This document shows, piece after piece, positions 43,906-52,407 of a stretch of DNA of 64,000 nt. Origin of the DNA: Lytechinus variegatus. Its lineage: Eukaryota > Echinodermata > Echinoidea > Temnopleuroida > Toxopneustidae. The notes under the pieces were generated by a model. The model was not told the DNA's origin. It was given only the letters and a program-made list of their open reading frames with translations, and searched no databases. The DNA lies in assembly GCF_018143015.1 (NCBI RefSeq), contig NC_054741.1, positions 16,119,736 to 16,183,735 of the forward strand, in the 5' to 3' direction. The position numbers and the translations under genes are program-made. Numbering within the stretch: the first letter of the stretch is position 1; every line of letters begins with the position of its first letter.

Positions 43906-45590
43906 GAAATTTGCATTTTATATAATGAACCGATTTTTTTTTCTTCATATTATTCTCATCTATATTATTTTCTTCCTCGTCTTATCTTTCTTCATCTTTT
44001 TCTCCCCTCGTTTTTTATTATAATTTTCTTTACCTTCTTTACCTTTTCTCATTTTTTGCGCCGCCATTAGGGGGCGGGGGCGGCCGCTTCGCCCTTGGAT
44101 GCGCCTATGAGTTTAATAACTGAAGCATGAGTAATCTCATTATTTCAGGAAATGTTGTAGTCGGAATTTCCCAAAGCTATCGATAGCAGGGATTCGATAC
44201 TAGCGGAAGATTCTTTGAAATTGAAAACAACCGATATCTACAGTGACCACAAAAGTTAAAAATCAGAGGAAAAGTGCACTGTGCAGTCATCACAGTAGAA
44301 TGAGATAGGGTTTTACAGAAGCCTGATAGCGACACTAATTATGATTTTGTGCAGCTAACCTAAAGTCTTTTATGTTTGAAGAAAGTGATAGGGTAACCTT
44401 TAAAGAAGATCAGACAGAAAAAGGTCAATGTCAGACTGAAAAGGTTAACAATGTAACTTAGTGGTTTGGGATGAAATAATGTGACACACGATATAAAATC
44501 AAGCTAACTTGATGAGAAGTGTACACATCGGAAGCAAGTTTGGGACTGCGGTTCCAAAGAGTAAAAGGGCGAAAACAACGACAACGAGGGTGATGAAGAA
44601 TAGGACGATGATGATAATGATGATGATGATGATGAGGATGAGGAGGATGACAATGAAGGATAATAGAATTGGAAGTGCAATTTGAATGGCAGAACGATAA
44701 TAATGCAAGAGAAATGAAAACGGTATATACAGGCAAACGTTTCAAGAGCAAATAAATCAACTTATCAAAAAAATGCAGGATCCAAAGTTTAAATATATAT
44801 AGGCGAAAACAACGACAAAATTTCGATCACACATTGCCGGTTTATGGCGATTCGTAGCGGTTCGGTAATTCGCCGTGCTCCGCATAAGATTGATACTGTA
44901 CATAAACCCGGGTCATCCGTCACCCCTCCGCCATCGACCACGATAACCACGAGTGGGAAACGCATCAAAAGGAACAAATTTAAATCAAATTCAATCATTC
45001 ATGTTCAAAACACCGTTCACCGTTGATGAGCATCCTCTGTGTTTGCACGGAAGGATAACTCTGCCATAATCCGCCAACTATTTTCCTCCCGGGCCTTCAC
45101 GATGTAAACACGGAAGTACAGGTGGAGTTGGCGGTGTTCCCGCGGAGGCATCACGGTTTCATGGGGATCTCTAGGCCGGGTTGTGCGAGGGTGGAAATGC
45201 ATATTACTACGCCCCGTGTTAAAAAACATGTTGGAAATGCGTTGGTAATGCATGTAGTTATCTCTCCACGGCGTACTGAGGATATAAGAACACAGTAAAT
45301 TAATTGAAAAATGCCCGTCAAATGACAAATAACAGGATGTCTTTATCGAAAAATTTCGTCCTAAGTTTATGAGCTGACGGAAAAATGCAAATACATGTAT
45401 GTCGTTTGGCCAGAGTCAATGACTGAACTCCTGTTTAGATTGACCAATTTTCGGTAAAGACTTCTGAGTTTATCTTTGTCATCATGAAGGGAATTTGTCA
45501 AATTTCTCTGTTCTGGAATCCTCCGTACGTCGCCTTGTGAAATCTTACTAAATGAACTGTTATCCAAACCGACGATAAGAGATCGCCAGC
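43906..45590. other. non-coding stretch with a GC-rich island upstream of the tRNA array
   Basis: Pyrimidine-rich sequence lies at 43930-44060 and ATG/ATC repeats at 44600-44650. A GC-richer island spans about 44830-45260. Its best frame on the minus strand ends at 45017 and reads HRQLHLYFRVYIVKAREENSW, but no known protein is recognised. The 80 bases before the first tRNA do not match the spacers inside the array. Confidence 0.45.
45017..45328 (-). other. unrecognised open frame in a GC-rich island
   Basis: The frame covers 103 residues on the minus strand. Its C-terminal half has coding-like codon choice (CAC CTG TAC TTC ... ATC GTG AAG GCC) and ends SFRANTEDAHQR. The N-terminal half looks like background. 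A CCGGCCTAG acceptor-like sequence within it could begin a shorter exon. It may be a terminal exon or a chance frame. Confidence 0.25.
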
Positions 45591-45662
45591 GGTTCCATGG
45601 TGTAATGGTTAGCACTCGAGACTCTGAATCTCGCGATCCGAGTTCAAATCTCGGTGGAACCT
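45591..45662 (+). tRNA. tRNA-Gln(CTG), array copy 1
   Basis: This 72-base gene is a standard cloverleaf: acceptor stem GGTTCCA/TGGAACC, D arm GTG/CAC, anticodon stem CGAGA/TCTCG around loop CTCTGAA (anticodon CTG at 34-36), T arm CCGAG/CTCGG and discriminator T. It matches animal tRNA-Gln almost base for base. The internal A box (TGGTGTAATGG) and B box (GTTCAAATC) are the polymerase III promoter; T runs follow within 40 bases. The upstream flank is unique DNA, marking the array edge. The downstream spacer is type alpha. Confidence 0.97.
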
Positions 45663-46085
45663 TACTTTCTTCTCCCCTCTCGTTTTTCTTCTTTTTTTTT
45701 ATCTGGTCTCAAAAATCTATTACGAAAGTCAAAAATAGAAACAGAAATTATTAAGAAGCCAAGCTGAGCATTTCCAAAAAAGGGGGGGGGTTACCAAAAA
45801 ATCAAGGTCCAACTTATGTCCAACTTCATGACCGTGAAAATTGACAAACCCCAAAATGGTCGTCACTTTGTGTATGAACGATATTCATATTAAAATATTT
45901 GTTTTGATTTTCAAAGGGGGGCACACATGTATAAAATCGGCATATTTACACTATAAACTTTTCCAGACCTCCCTTCAACTTGGACAAACAATAAGAGAGA
46001 AAGAGATAGAGGGAGAGAGAGAAAAAAATATGGGAGAGCATTGTGCGATACTCAACTCATATCATTAAACGTAATGTATATCAGC

Positions 46086-46157
46086 GGTTCCATGGTGTAA
46101 TGGTTAGCACTCGAGACTCTGAATCTCGCGATCCGAGTTCAAATCTCGGTGGAACCT
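46086..46157 (+). tRNA. tRNA-Gln(CTG), array copy 2
   Basis: Identical to copy 1 across all 72 bases. The upstream spacer ends with the array-typical AACGTAATGTATATCAGC. The downstream spacer is type alpha, with T runs soon after the gene. Confidence 0.97.
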
Positions 46158-46584
46158 TGCTTTCTTTTCCCCCTCTCGTTTTTCTTTTTTTTTATCTGGT
46201 CTCAAAAATGTATTACGAAAGTCAAAAAGAGAAACAGAAATTATTAAGAAGCCAAGCTGAGCATTTCCAAAAAAAGGAGGGGGGCAAATTTTCACCAAAA
46301 AATGAAGGTCATTTCGTCCAACTTCATGACCGTAAAAATTGACAAACCAAAAAATGGTCCTCACTTGTTTGTGTATAAACGATATTCATATCAAAATATT
46401 TGTTTTGATTTTCAAAGGGGGCACACATGTATAAAATCGGCATATTTACACTATAAACTTTTCCAGACCTCCCTTCAACTTGGACAACAAATAAGAGAGA
46501 AAGAGATAGAGGGGAGAGAGAAAAAAATATGGGAGAGCATTGTGCGATACTCAACTCATATCATTAAACGTAATGTATATCAGC

Positions 46585-46656
46585 GGTTCCATGGTGTAAT
46601 GGTTAGCACTCGAGACTCTGAATCTCGCGATCCGAGTTCAAATCTCGGTGGAACCT
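46585..46656 (+). tRNA. tRNA-Gln(CTG), array copy 3
   Basis: Identical to copy 1. The downstream spacer is type beta, recognised by GATAAACAAAAGTTATTAAC. Confidence 0.97.
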
Positions 46657-47093
46657 CTCTTTTCTCCTCTCTCGTTAATTTTTTTATCTGGTCTCAAAAA
46701 CTCATACGAAAGTAAAAAAGATAAACAAAAGTTATTAACAAACCAAGCTGAGCATTTCTAAAAGAGGGGGGTGGGCAAATTTTCCCAGAGGAAAAAAAAA
46801 GGTTTTCACCAAAAAATGAAGGTCATTTCGTCAAACTTCATGACGTAAAATTGACAGACCAAAAAGGTCCTCACTTGTGTATGAATGACATATTTCTATT
46901 AAAAATATTTGTTGTGACTTTCAAAGGGGGCACATGTGTAAAATCTACATATTTACACTATAAACTTTTCCAGACCTCCCTTCAACTTGGACAAACAATA
47001 AGACAGAAAGAGATAGAGGGGAGAGAGAAAAAAAAATATGGGAGAGCATTGTGCGATACTCAACTCATATCATTAAACGTAATGTATATCAGC

Positions 47094-47165
47094 GGTTCCA
47101 TGGTGTAATGGTTAGCACTCGAGACTCTGAATCTCGCGATCCGAGTTCAAATCTCGGTGGAACCT
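47094..47165 (+). tRNA. tRNA-Gln(CTG), array copy 4
   Basis: Identical to copy 1. The downstream spacer is type gamma and holds a complete hAT-like MITE (47294-47594). Confidence 0.97.
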
Positions 47166-47293
47166 CTCTTTTCTCCCCTCTCGTTTCTTTTTTTTTATCT
47201 TGTCTCAAAAATCTCATACGAAAGTCAAAAACAAAAAGATAATATAAAAAGCCGAGCTGACCATTCAGCTCCTGTTTTAACGATAGATCGCCG

Positions 47294-47594
47294 CAGGGGC
47301 GGATCGAGGATTTTCCCAAGGGGGGGCACATTTTCCCGAGGAAAAATTTGCACAAAAAAAAGTTTTTAACAAAAAATGAAGTTTATTTCGTCCACGTAAA
47401 ATTTGACAGCAAAAAGGTCCTCACTTGTGTATGAACGACATTTTTCTATTGAAAATGTAGGCCTATATGCTGTGACTTTCAAAAGGGGTTGGGGCAAACA
47501 TGTGTAAGAACGGCATATTTATATTAATACATTTTACTATGGCTCTCGAAAGGGGGAGGGCACGGGCCGGATATGCCCCCTGGATCCGCCACTG
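47294..47594. mobile_element. hAT-like MITE in the gamma spacer after tRNA copy 4
   Basis: The left end is CAGGGGCGGATCGAGGATTT; the right end is GGATCCGCCACTG. GATCGCCG precedes and GATCGCTG follows, an 8-bp target-site duplication with one difference. In the parallel gamma spacer after copy 9 the left flank is GATCGCTG, an exact match. The interior (TCCTCACTTGTGTATGAA, CTTTCAAAAGGGG) is also recognisable in the alpha and beta spacers. Non-coding, 301 bp. Confidence 0.88.
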
Positions 47595-47712
47595 GATCGC
47601 TGGACAAGAAAACAGAGATGACTCCCCAGAGTTATTTGTAATGGGAGATAGGATCGACTCATATACCTCTAACATGTCTAAGACCATATACCCTGTAAAG
47701 TATGTCAGCCGT

Positions 47713-47784
47713 GGTTCCATGGTGTAATGGTTAGCACTCGAGACTCTGAATCTCGCGATCCGAGTTCAAATCTCGGTGGGACCT
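47713..47784 (+). tRNA. tRNA-Gln(CTG), array copy 5, wobble at acceptor pair 4:69
   Basis: The 3' acceptor strand is TGGGACC instead of TGGAACC, making pair 4:69 a U-G wobble. The anticodon CTG and all other arms are unchanged. CACTTTTTT follows directly, a good polymerase III terminator. The downstream spacer is type delta. Confidence 0.96.
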
Positions 47785-48234
47785 CACTTTTTTGCGAATC
47801 CCCCCCACAGAATTCGTTGATCCCCCCCCCTCTCGTTTTTTATTTTTATTTTTTTATAAATCAGGTCTCAATAATCTCATCCGGAAGTCATTAAAAGAGA
47901 CAAACACAAAAATGTCATCATAGTTCCTGTTTAATGATTGATCTCTGAACAAAAAATAAAAGATAAGGAAAAATATAGTTACCTATGGACAGTGATCTTT
48001 CTCTCTGAGAAAAGGAACCCGTTTTATTTCCATATGAGCATTTACATATTTGCCAGGTGTGTATATTGGTGAGGGAGGGGTGGGGATAGCTGGTACCCCT
48101 TCAATTCGTGACAAAGAATTAGAGAGAGGGAAAGAGAGAGAGAGGAGTCAAAAAATCAAATCTATTTGGAATGGAAAATTCTCCCACCAACTTTTAAATC
48201 TAACACTATATGCACAATATGATTTGTCAGTTGC

Positions 48235-48306
48235 GGTTCCATGGTGTAATGGTTAGCACTCGAGACTCTGAATCTCGCGATCCGAGTTCAAATCTCGGTG
48301 GGACCT
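48235..48306 (+). tRNA. tRNA-Gln(CTG), array copy 6, wobble at acceptor pair 4:69
   Basis: Same 4:69 U-G wobble as copy 5. GATTTTTCCCCC follows the gene and supplies a T run. The downstream spacer is type epsilon. Confidence 0.96.
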
Positions 48307-48714
48307 GATTTTTCCCCCTCCCATGTCTTTTTAAAAAATCTATATGGAAGTCACTAAAACAGTAACAAATATTGTATCAGAGTTACAAGCCTGACTGAAA
48401 GCGTTTGCGATTCGGGGTCATCTCATTTCATGTTTAATGATAGATTACCGGATAAAAATAGGGGTGATAAAAAAGATAATTGAAGGGGGAAAATATTTAC
48501 AGGGATCTTTTTCTCTCAGACAAATGGCCCCGTTTAATCACCTACGAGAATTTTCACATTTGCTGGGTTTCATATGGCGGTGGGGGTGGGGGCACTTGGT
48601 ACCCGTTCATTTTGTGACAAAGAATAAATAGAAAGAAAGCAAATTGAAATTGGAATGGAGATATAACCAACTTCTACCTATAACACTAAATGCACAACGT
48701 GGTTTGTCAGTCGC

Positions 48715-48786
48715 GGTTGCATGGTGTAATGGTTAGCACTCGAGACTCTGAATCTCGCGATCCGAGTTCAAATCTCGGTGGAACCT
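48715..48786 (+). tRNA. tRNA-Gln(CTG), array copy 7, hybrid with mismatch at pair 5:68
   Basis: The acceptor 5' strand is GGTTGCA, so G5 opposes G68 and the pair is broken; the 3' strand is TGGAACC. The upstream flank is epsilon-type, like copy 14. The 3' end and downstream spacer are alpha-type, like copy 1. It therefore sits at the junction of the two higher-order blocks. Processing or stability may be reduced. Confidence 0.93.
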
Positions 48787-49203
48787 TATTTTCTTTTCCC
48801 TTCTCATTTTTTTTTATCTGGTCTCAAAAATCTATTACGAAAGTCAAAAAGAGAAACAGAAATTATTAAGAAGCCAAGCTGAGCATTTCCAAAAGGGGGG
48901 GGCAAATTTTCACCAAAAATGAAGGTCATTTTGTCCAACTTCATGACCTTAAAAATTGACGAACCAAAAAAGGGTCCTCACTTGTTTGTGTATGAACGAC
49001 ATATTCATATCAAAATATTTGTTTTGATTTTCAGAGGGGGCACACATGTATCAAATCGGCATATTTACACTATAAACTTTTCAAGACCTCCCTTCAACTT
49101 GGACAAACAATAAGAGAGAAAGAGATAGAGGGGAGAGAGAAAAAAATATGGGAGAGCATTGTGCGATACTCAACTCATATCTTTAAACGTAATGTATATC
49201 AGC

Positions 49204-49275
49204 GGTTCCATGGTGTAATGGTTAGCACTCGAGACTCTGAATCTCGCGATCCGAGTTCAAATCTCGGTGGAACCT
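49204..49275 (+). tRNA. tRNA-Gln(CTG), array copy 8
   Basis: Identical to copy 1. The downstream spacer is type beta. Confidence 0.97.
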
Positions 49276-49694
49276 CACTTTTCTCCCCTTTCGTTTCCTT
49301 TTTTTAATCTGGTCTCAAAAAACTCATACGAAAGTAAAAAAGATAAACAAAAGTTATTAACAAACCAAGCTGAGCATTTCTAAAAGAGGGGGGGGGGCAA
49401 ATTTTCCCCGAGGAAAAAAAAGGTTTTCCCCAAAAATGAAGGTCATTTCGTCAAACTTCATAACTTCATGACGTAAAAATTGACAAACCAAAGAGGTCCT
49501 CACTTGTGTATGAATGACATATTCCTATTAAGAATATTTGTTGTGACTTTCAAAGGGGGCACATGTGTAAAATCGGCATATTTACACTATAAACTTTTCA
49601 AGACCTTCCTTCAACTTGGACAAACAATAAAAAAAAATATGGGAGAGCATTGTGCGATACTCAACTCATATCTTTAAACGTAATGAATATCAGC

Positions 49695-49766
49695 GGTTCC
49701 ATGGTGTAATGGTTAGCACTCGAGACTTTGAATCTCGCGATCCGAGTTCAAATCTCGGTGGAACCT
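49695..49766 (+). tRNA. tRNA-Gln(TTG), array copy 9, anticodon switched
   Basis: One base differs from copy 1: T instead of C at tRNA position 34 (window position 49728), changing the anticodon from CTG to TTG. The gene should then read CAA (and by wobble CAG) while keeping glutamine identity. All stems pair. The downstream spacer starts as type gamma but carries only the left part of the MITE. Confidence 0.95.
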
Positions 49767-49898
49767 CACTTTTCTCCCCTCTCGTTTCTTTTTTTTTAAT
49801 CTGGTCTCAAAAATCTCATACGAAAGTCAAAAAAGATAACATAAATGATTAAAAAGCCGAGCTGAGCATTCAGCTCCTGTTTTAACGATAGATCGCTG

Positions 49899-49985
49899 CA
49901 GGGGCGGATCTAGGATTTTCCAAGGGGGGGGGCACATTTTCCCCGAGGAAAATTTTGCACTAAAAAACGTTTTTTAACAAAAAAT
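49899..49985. mobile_element. left part of the hAT-like MITE after tRNA copy 9
   Basis: It begins CAGGGGCGGATCTAGGATTT after the flank GATCGCTG. Instead of the gamma-type right end, the spacer continues with beta-type sequence (AATGAAGGTCATTTCGTCAA). This suggests recombination between gamma and beta units inside the MITE. Confidence 0.8.
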
Positions 49986-50247
49986 GAAGGTCATTTCGTC
50001 AAACTTCATGACGTAAAAATTGACAAACCAAAAAGGTCCTCACTTGTGTATGAATGACATATTCCTATTAAGAATATTTGTTGTGACTTTTAAAGGGGTC
50101 ACATGTGTAAAATCAGCATATTTACACTATAAACTTTTCAAGACCTTCCTTCAACTTGAACAAACAATAAGAGAGAAAGAGATAGAGGGGAGAGAGAGAG
50201 CATTGTGCGATACTCAACTCATATCTTTAAACGTAATGTATATCAGC

Positions 50248-50319
50248 GGTTCCATGGTGTAATGGTTAGCACTCGAGACTCTGAATCTCGCGATCCGAGT
50301 TCAAATCTCGGTGCAACCT
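50248..50319 (+). tRNA. tRNA-Gln(CTG), array copy 10, mismatch at pair 5:68
   Basis: The 3' acceptor strand is TGCAACC, so C5 opposes C68. The rest is identical to copy 1. The downstream spacer is type beta. Copies 7 and 10 are damaged in the same base pair from opposite sides. Confidence 0.93.
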
Positions 50320-50764
50320 TACTTTTCTCCCCTCTTGATTCCTTTTTTTTCAATCTGGTCTCAAAAAACTCATACGAAAGTAAAAAAGATAAACAAAAGT
50401 TATTAACAAACCAAGCTGAGCATTTCTAAAAGAGGGGGGGGGGCAAATTTTCCCGAAGGAAAAAAAAGGTTTTCACCAAAAAATGAAGGTCATTTCGTCA
50501 AACTTCATGACGTAAAGATTGACAGACAAAAAAGGTCCTCACTTGTGTATGAATGACATATTCCTATTAAAAATATTTGTTGTGACTTTCAAAGGGGGCA
50601 CATGTGTAAAATCGGCATATTTACACTATAAATTTTTCAAGACCTCCCTTCAACTTGGACAAACAATAAGAGAGAGAGAGAGAGATAGAGGGGAGAGAGA
50701 GAAAAAATATGGGAGAGCATTGTGCGATACTCAACTCATATCTTTAAACGTAATGTATATCAGC

Positions 50765-50836
50765 GGTTCCATGGTGTAATGGTTAGCACTCGAGACTCTG
50801 AATCTCGCGATCCGAGTTCAAATCTCGGTGGAACCT
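50765..50836 (+). tRNA. tRNA-Gln(CTG), array copy 11
   Basis: Identical to copy 1. The downstream spacer is type gamma with a complete hAT-like MITE (50964-51262), the counterpart of copy 4. Confidence 0.97.
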
Positions 50837-50963
50837 CTCTTTTCTCCCCTCTCGTTTCTTTTTTTTATCTTGTCTCAAAAATCTCATACGAAAGTCAAAA
50901 ACAAAAAGATAATATAAAAAGCCGAGCTGACCATTCAGCTCCTGTTTTAACGATAGATCGCCG

Positions 50964-51262
50964 CAGGGGCGGATCGAGGATTTTCCAAGGGGGGGCACAT
51001 TTTCCCCGAGGAAAATTTTGCACAAAAAACGGTTTTTAACAAAAAATGAAGTTTATTTCGTCCACGTAAAATTTGTCAGCAAAGAGGTCCTCACTTGTGT
51101 ATGAACGACATTTTTCTATTGAAAATGTAGGCCTATGCTGTGACTTTCAAAAGGGGTTGGGGCAAACGTAAAAGAACGGCATATTTATATTAATACATTT
51201 TACTATGGCTCTCGAAAGGGGGAGGGGGCACGGGCCGGATGTGCCCTCTGGATCCGCCACTG
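50964..51262. mobile_element. hAT-like MITE in the gamma spacer after tRNA copy 11
   Basis: Counterpart of 47294-47594 in the second block: the same ends, GATCGCCG on the left and GATCGCTG on the right. It differs by small indels in homopolymers and a few substitutions. Confidence 0.88.
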
Positions 51263-51378
51263 GATCGCTGGACAAGAAAACAGAGATGACTCCAGAGTTA
51301 TTTGTAATGGGAGATAGGATCGACTCATATACCTCTAACATGTCTAAGACCATATACCCTGTAAAGTATGTTAGCCGT

Positions 51379-51450
51379 GGTCCCATGGTGTAATGGTTAG
51401 CACTCGAGACTCTGAATCTCGCGATCCGAGTTCAAATCTCGGTGGGACCT
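51379..51450 (+). tRNA. tRNA-Gln(CTG), array copy 12, compensated pair 4:69
   Basis: The acceptor stem is GGTCCCA/TGGGACC: both sides of pair 4:69 have changed, giving C-G. This completes the U-A to U-G to C-G series seen across the array. The downstream spacer is type delta, the counterpart of copy 5. Confidence 0.96.
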
Positions 51451-51857
51451 CATTTTTTGCGAATCCCCCCCCCTCTCGTTTTTTTATTTTATAAATCAGG
51501 TCTCAATAATCTCATCAGAAATTCATTAAAAGAGACAAACACAAAAATGTAATCATAGTTGAGCATTTCAGCTCCTGTTTAATGATTGATCGCTTAAAAA
51601 AAAAAGATAAGGGAGTGATCTTTCTCTCTGAGAAAAGGAACCCGTTTTATTTCCATATGAGCATTTACATATTTGCCGGGTGTGTATATTGGTGAGGGAG
51701 GGGTGGGGATAGCTGGTACCCCTTCAATTCGTGACAAAGAATTAGAGAGAGGGAAAGAGAGAGAGAGGAGTCAAAAAATCAAATCTATTTGGAATGGAAA
51801 ATTCTCCCACCAACTCCTAAATCTAACACTATATGCACAATATGATTTGTCAGTCGC

Positions 51858-51929
51858 GGTTCCATGGTGTAATGGTTAGCACTCGAGACTCTGAATCTCG
51901 CGATCCGAGTTCAAATCTCGGTGGGACCT
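51858..51929 (+). tRNA. tRNA-Gln(CTG), array copy 13, wobble at acceptor pair 4:69
   Basis: U-G wobble at 4:69 as in copies 5 and 6. The downstream spacer is type epsilon, the counterpart of copy 6. Confidence 0.96.
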
Positions 51930-52335
51930 GATTTTTCCCCCCTCCCATTGTCTTTTAAAAAAAATATATATGGAAGTCACTAAAACAGTAACAAATATTG
52001 AATCAAGAGTTACAAGCCTAACTGAAAGTGTTTGCAATTTGGGGTCATCTCATCTCATGTTTAATGATCACCGGATAAAAATAGGGATGATAAAAAAAAT
52101 AATTGAAGGGGGAAAATATTTACAGGGATTTTTTCTCTCAGACAAATGGCCCCGTTTAATCACCTACGAGAATTTACACATTTCCTGGGATTCATATGGA
52201 GGTGGGGGTGGGGCACTTGGTACCCGTTCATTTTGTGACAAAGAATAGATAGACAGAAAGCAAATTGAAATTGGAATGGAGATATAACCAACTTCTACCT
52301 ATAACACTACATGCACAACGTGGTTTGTCAGTCGC

Positions 52336-52407
52336 GGTTCCATGGTGTAATGGTTAGCACTCGAGACTCTGAATCTCGCGATCCGAGTTCAAATCTCGGT
52401 GGGACCT
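52336..52407 (+). tRNA. tRNA-Gln(CTG), array copy 14, wobble at acceptor pair 4:69
   Basis: This is the last copy. It has U-G wobble at 4:69 and is followed by TCTTTTTTCTTC, then unique DNA that does not match any spacer, marking the array's right edge. Confidence 0.96.

Larger units (their letters stand above)
45591..52407 (+). repeat. tandem tRNA-Gln array: 14 genes in two higher-order blocks
   Basis: Fourteen tRNA-Gln genes in one orientation start 478-619 bp apart. By spacer sequence the first block reads alpha, alpha, beta, gamma, delta, epsilon (copies 1 to 7). The second reads alpha, beta, gamma (partial), beta, gamma, delta, epsilon (copies 7 to 14). Alpha spacers carry GAAACAGAAATTATTAAGAA, beta GATAAACAAAAGTTATTAAC, gamma a hAT-like MITE, delta a ~480-540 bp spacer with GGTGAGGGAGGGGTGGGGAT, and epsilon GATTTTTCCCCC and GGTGGGGGTGGGG. 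Genes are near identical while spacers diverge by type, as expected from repeated unequal exchange plus homogenisation. Confidence 0.95.

Noticed and set aside
45591-52407. CRISPR-like appearance of short identical units separated by spacers
   Set aside because: The 72-base identical units fold as tRNA-Gln, spacers are ~400-550 bases and related to each other, and the DNA is animal.
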